Positions 57,481-64,000 of a stretch of DNA of 64,000 bases are shown one piece after another. Below the pieces are notes generated by a model. That model was given only the letters and a program-made list of their open reading frames with translations. It had not been told where the DNA came from and ran no database searches. The translations under genes were made by a program, and so were the position numbers. The stretch comes from Nymphaea colorata. Taxonomy: Eukaryota > Streptophyta > Magnoliopsida > Nymphaeales > Nymphaeaceae. Numbering within the stretch: position 1 is the first letter of the stretch; each line of letters starts with the position of its first letter. The stretch is taken from positions 34,073,706 through 34,137,705 of the forward strand of contig NC_045139.1 of the NCBI RefSeq assembly GCF_008831285.2. The letters are read 5' to 3'.

Positions 57481-59904
57481 CGATTCAGTTTTCTTGTGGG
57501 GCGAAGGGCATTCTTTCGTGAAGCTTTCCTGTGTCCTAACGTCACGAAAACCACCTTTAGAAGGAGTCGTCGGAAAATTTATTGGAGCCTAGATAGGGTT
57601 TGTAGGGAACTGGTCCATTTTTTCGATTTATTGCATAGTCACTCCTAGTACGCGAGTCAGGTGAATGCGGTTGGTCTCTATTATGCTAACCTTCTTTGGG
57701 CCTTTCGTGGCATTTTAAATCCAAATCTGTGCAGTAGTCATCTCCGACTTTATTTCAGATCCGACCAGTAAGGTGCTCCTAGAGAGAGAAGATTGGGTAT
57801 CGGATATTGATCTGAGCGCTAAAATTTAAGATCTGAGCCTGAGTTGGATTGGGTATCGGATATTGATCAAATCAAAATACCTTGCTACGTGCCCACGCCT
57901 GGGGATATATCATATAAGGTTGAAGCTTGAACGAGAAAAAAGCCGACGCGTTATTAAGTTATTACGTAAACGGTTTCGATCCATTACAGCTAATGCATTT
58001 ATGATGCAAAAGAAATCGCGTGGCAAATCAAATTTGATACAACAAGAAATGAGTGAAACGTGTACCACATCCGACCCATTTGCATTCCAACTCAAATACG
58101 TAACGAAGTTTGAATTCAACTGATTTGATTAGGCAAACCAATAGACTAGGTCAACCATTTGAATAAAAAATTGGATTCAGATCCACCACGCTTCCTATCT
58201 AAATTAGAATCCGGACCAAATCCGAGTCCATGTAAGCCTCAATAGTTGGGCATAGCGAACGCAGAAGGGGAGCACTCGTAAATTGAGCATAAGATTTCTC
58301 TCATGATAGTGCAAATCAAAGGTGTGGTACTCGTTACGTCTACCCATTCTTTTGGCTCATAAAATTTTATCTACCCCATCTAAAAAATGTGGTTTATCAG
58401 TTGATTCTACATGGAAATCATATCTAAATAGATAAATTTGTAAAGAATACAACTGAAAGGAGGAAGGTTGGATCAGCCGAAATGAAAGGTCTCTGAACTA
58501 TTACGCACTCTTTCAAGGGTGGCTGTTTCTAGGCAAACCTCATGGTTGTCTCTGCACCCATACCTCCTTTATCACTGAGCAGTCATTTAAAGGCCTTAGC
58601 TGGTGATTCGGGCTGTTTCCCTCTCGATGATGAAGCTTATCCCTCATCGTCTCACTGGCCGACCTTGACCCCTGTTATTTTGTTTTGGGGTCATATCTAG
58701 TATCCCTCTCTCTCTCTTTCTCTCTCTTTGTGCTTCCCAAGTTTTGTGGCAAAGCAAATGGTAACTTGTTTGATCTTCAATGGAGGAACACTTTTCAATA
58801 TAATGGCGATGCCGACAGTAAGGAATCATCAGAAGAAGCAAAACGTTAGTTATGTAGTGCCATAATTTCATAAGTTTATTTATATATAGAATAGGGGTTG
58901 GTAAGTGGATGGTTGTCTTAGTTTATAACTTTTCGAAGGTTGAAACAAAAACTGTTAGAAGACATGTTAGAATCCATCAGACCAGGGCCCGAGTCCCCGA
59001 GTCCGGTGTATGAGTGGGCTGTGACTTTAAAAGTTCTATCTCTCTTTGTAATCAACATTCAACTAAAAAAGAAGAAGCCAAACTTTTGGGAGAAAGTGGG
59101 GGAAGGTGATTTTATGAACAGGACCAGAAATTACAAGAAGGGGAACCTTCTTGTCTTCTCTAATCATGTGACATTAGGTTTTAAAAATATAAGCATGGGG
59201 CCCTTACCAATAAGGTATGGAGCTAATAATACACCTCAGCTACATGTCGCTGTCTTTCCTTTTTGTTCAATTTGGCTGCTTTCTGCTCATCAAAGGAATT
59301 TGAATGGGTGGCCAAGATTCCTTATCACTAAGGACAGTCCACCATTCTTGGCTGCTACTTGATGCAAGCATTCTTGGCGACAGGCAGTTCAAATGGCAAA
59401 TTCTTCTGCTTTTGATTTCTTCTTGAGATTTTTCTTTTCTAGTTTTTATTTTTTTTTCTCATATTTTTACCAGTGGCGTCTTGATGGCATTGAACTTTTT
59501 TTTATATATAAAAATAAAAAATGAATCTCAAAAATACTGGAAAATGAAAAAAAAAACAGTCTCACAATAAATGAGAAGAGCAGAAATGAAAAGAAAGAAG
59601 TAAAAGCCTAATTGTTTTTGTTGGCACTCTAAATTTATGTAAGTTAAGGTCCTTTTTCAAATTTTGATTGTACAGAAGAAAAGGTTACTTTATTTCCATA
59701 GCAAGATAAATTTTAAAATATTTTTCAAATGTCTGCCTAAGATTCGACGAAACGAATTTAAGATGTTCACCAGATTGTTGGATGGCTACCCAATAAAGGA
59801 AAAATAATCTCCAGATGAGCAAGTACCTCGTTGGGAAATGTCACTATTTTTTAAAATATGTAACCTATATCTAATTAGTATAAAAAATTACTCTTATCGC
59901 CAAA

Positions 59905-59906
<2 letters not shown>
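57481..59906. other. Intergenic stretch, no supported gene
   Basis: A 140-codon open frame (58940-59362) has no recognised domain, no good start context and lies in AT-rich sequence with simple repeats, so it is not called. The phrase ATTGGGTATCGGATATTGATC-like occurs twice (near 57791 and 57849). A CT tract lies near 58708-58730. Confidence 0.5.

Positions 59907-59937
<31 letters not shown>
59907..59937. repeat. (CT)n microsatellite
   Basis: About 30 bp of CT repeats after AAAACCCT. Confidence 0.85.
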
Positions 59938-59938
<1 letters not shown>

Positions 59939-60696
59939 ATTTTGCTATAAGCATTAAGACTCTCACAGTTCTTGTTTCTTGTGATAGTATCTTTCTTTAA
60001 ATTAACTTTTTAGCCTGTGTAGCTTTTGAGCAAAGTCGAGCACCATCCATATATAGTTTAATGTAACATTTTCTTACTCATATTGAAGCTAAAATTTAAC
60101 TGATAAATGTAAATTATTATTATATTTCAAGTGAGCGAGAGGATTATTTACCACCCGAAAAAAAATGCTTAAAGGTCCATTCATTCTCCTTGCCTATAAA
60201 GTTGTAGCAACATTGACAATAACAATAACAACGGTACACCTTTCAACTTAGTTGTCGGATTCATCACTTAAGAAACAGTCCACGTCTATTTGGTTGGTGA
60301 GCCACTGAGAGTTTAAAGCATGAACAAAAGATGCCCAAGGAGGGTCCGGTAATACGTGGCCTTTCGGGTGCATTGGTTTGCCCCTGTGCAACACTGATCG
60401 TCCACTTTTCTGACATCAATATTTCGAATTTTTTCCAGTTCAAATTCCTTTCTTTTCTTACGTTGCATACTATGAAAACTAAGTTGATCGTGACATAAAG
60501 TGTGCCCTCCTTTTGAGATCCCCGGTGAAATGAAACCATTAAGGGTGTGTTTGATAGCCGCGGATCTCACATATGAAGCTGATCTAAGGCTCTTTTTGTA
60601 TGAGATTTACAATATAAACAAGCACCAGAAGATTTTGCTGCTAAGTGAAAAGAAGATTTGAGATCCTCAATTTATAGCTAAAACCTCATTTCTGAG
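59938..60696. other. Intergenic stretch, no gene seen
   Basis: AT-rich. A MITE-like left end (AAGGGTGTGTTTGATAGCC) occurs at about 60541 without a matching right end. Two overlapping minus-strand frames of 85-91 codons have no recognisable motif. Confidence 0.5.
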
Positions 60697-60988
60697 TAGG
60701 GGTGAACACCAGCCGAGTCGAGCCCGAGTTCAGTCATCTCGAACTCGGCTCGACTAATGAAACCTCGGGCTTGACAATAGCTCAACGGAAGCAGCTTTAA
60801 CCAACCCCTTATTTGCATAAAGTACAGAGTTTTCTTTTGGAACCTTGAGATGCCACTCTCATCATGGTTCAACTTGCATGTCAATTATTTCCCATATTGC
60901 AGCACAAAGAGTGGACTCGAGCTCGAGCCAACTTTGAGCTAAAACAAGAGTCAACCGAGCTCGAACTCTAGCGAGCATTGCAACCCTA
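60697..60988. mobile_element. GAGCTCG-rich small TIR element
   Basis: The left end TAGGGGTGAACACC and right end GCAACCCTA form a short imperfect inverted repeat (TAGGG-TG). Inside, both flanks are rich in CTCGAGC/GAGCTCG/CCGAGC words, a pattern common in small non-autonomous plant DNA elements. No convincing 8-bp duplication was found, so borders and superfamily are uncertain. Confidence 0.5.
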
Positions 60989-61677
60989 CCAAAAGTGTCC
61001 CAAACAGAATATCTATTTCTTGAAGAAATTAGAAGAACATACGAAGTCTTGAAATTATTTCAAAATTCGGCATAAAGTTTCAGCAAATAATAAGATTAGT
61101 CACAATCTTTTAAGATTGTAATAGCAACTTTAACTATTTTATATATGGTTGATCGAAATGCTTAAACAAACACAAAAATACAAATTAACTTGAGGGTGTT
61201 TGCATACTTTAACCAATTAACTCAACCTGCTAAGCAATACCCATGATAAATTAACATAAAGGTCACCTTTCAGTATCAGTGGAAAAGATTCTATACTTTT
61301 TAACAATATGAAAAAAACTTAGGTGCGTCCTTCATTATTGGTAAATCCTAAGTCTGCTTCCTAAAATCTCTTAATAAAAACAAGAGATAGCTACGTCTTC
61401 ATTATGCATCAGCTGCAATCATAGTGCTCATACTGGACTCTCTTATTGGTGCAACGATGTTGATTTGTTATGACATCATATTTTGTATACTTTACAATTT
61501 TTTTTCCTTTTGCACATAATTCATGGTCCAAGTACTTCTTGGCCAGAATATAAATAAAGGGACCCATGCATATTATATATGCATCCAAGCAGTCACATCG
61601 TAGGTGCTCCTAGAGAGAGAAGATACCCGAATAGGTTGAAGCCTCTTCTTTATTCTCCTTTTTTTTTCTCAAGGGTT

Positions 61678-61766
61678 AAGACTGATTTGTTTATCAACTC
61701 AAACTCAAAATAGCGTCTTCGGTTCAAGACTGATTTGTTTATCAACTCAAACTCAAAATAGCGTCT
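61678..61766. repeat. 48-bp tandem duplication
   Basis: The block AAGACTGATTTGTTTATCAA... (41 bp) at 61678 is repeated exactly at 61726. It lies near a 23-bp sequence (61602-61624, GTGCTCCTAGAGAGAGAAGA core) that also occurs at 57771-57793. Confidence 0.88.
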
Positions 61767-62169
61767 GCCGTGTTTTGTAGCTTATAGGAGTAACGCTAAC
61801 CAGAATCAAACTAATGACCGAACTTTCATCAGCCCATCAACCCAACCAACCGTGTTATGCCCCTTAAAACATACGCTCTTAGAGAGAGAAACAAATGCTT
61901 TTGTGAACACCAATCAAGAGAGAGAAAAGAAATGAGAATTCATTTCTTCTTTTCTTTTTTTGTCTTGTATTGACCCACTGCAGTTCAAAAGGCCAGAAAA
62001 GCCTTTAAAATAAATAAGATCATCTTCTCATGCTGCCAGAAAAGCCCTGGGCCATACAGCTGATGAAACAAAGATGAGCAGCCAAAGTTGGAAAAGAGTT
62101 TGGACTTGACATGGATCTCAGCAACAGCATCTCCTTGATGACAACTTTCTGCAGAAAATCCTGTATTAA

Positions 62170-62255
62170 TGTTGTAAATATCGGTATCTATATCGTATCA
62201 CTTTTATAAACCGGTATAGCGTTTCGGCCGATACGGGTATCGGCTCATGTTTATT
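62170..62255. mobile_element. hAT-like subterminal fragment
   Basis: A short patch dense in GTATC/CGATAC/CGGTAT words (ATCGGTATCTATATCGTATC, CCGATACGGGTATCGG). It resembles the subterminal zones of the complete hAT at 18.5-21.9 kb. No transposase or matching inverted end was found nearby. Confidence 0.45.

Positions 62256-64000
<1,745 letters not shown>

Noticed and set aside
58940-59362. 140-codon ORF in the right intergenic region
   Set aside because: No recognised domain, in low-complexity AT-rich DNA next to MITE-like repeats; not enough to call a gene.

Overview
This is nuclear DNA from a flowering plant. The genes are split by many GT-AG introns and encode plant-specific or plant-typical proteins. 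Ty1/copia elements carry a tRNA-Met-type primer site, and hAT elements, MITE-like repeats and long (TA)n/(GA)n microsatellites are frequent. I cannot name the species; the intron-rich, AT-rich and repeat-rich style would fit many angiosperms. No RNA genes, CRISPR arrays or bacterial features were seen.

Layout. (1) 1-4.6 kb: the first exon of a DUF1218-like gene (minus) leaving the left edge, then repeats. (2) 4.6-28.6 kb, minus: one very large gene that I assembled as 25 coding exons (942 codons plus stop). It matches the plant membrane protein family of Arabidopsis At5g58100 (pollen exine formation). Its introns hold a solo LTR (8.0-8.5 kb), a dead copia remnant (10.6-11.0 kb), a 3'-truncated copia element (11.9-15.8 kb) and a 5'-truncated copia element (17.9-23.5 kb) that is itself split by a 3,428-bp, apparently complete hAT transposon (18,465-21,892). 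(3) 28.6-29.5 kb: a shared promoter region. (4) 29.5-32.7 kb, plus: a CWC21/SRRM2-like spliceosome protein, followed by a 104-bp tandem duplication, a 285-bp x4 tandem array and a MITE-like inverted repeat. (5) 36.7-51.6 kb, minus: an OCT7/NIAP-type major facilitator transporter of 486 aa. Its first coding intron appears to use a GC-AG splice pair and contains a very young, nearly intact copia element (42,635-48,052) that landed in an older dead copia; its second intron is filled by a decayed hAT relative. (6) 53.1-56.9 kb, plus: a short Aha1 N-domain Hsp90 co-chaperone (197 aa). (7) 57-64 kb: gene-poor, with MITE-like fragments and microsatellites.

The four assembled host genes (reading frames divisible by three, consistent splice phases) are not an operon or pathway; they are ordinary neighbours. 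The interest of the window is in the layered transposon history inside two host genes whose reading frames still look intact. The relative order of events can be read from target-site duplications: older copia, then young copia; copia, then 28-bp deletion, then hAT.
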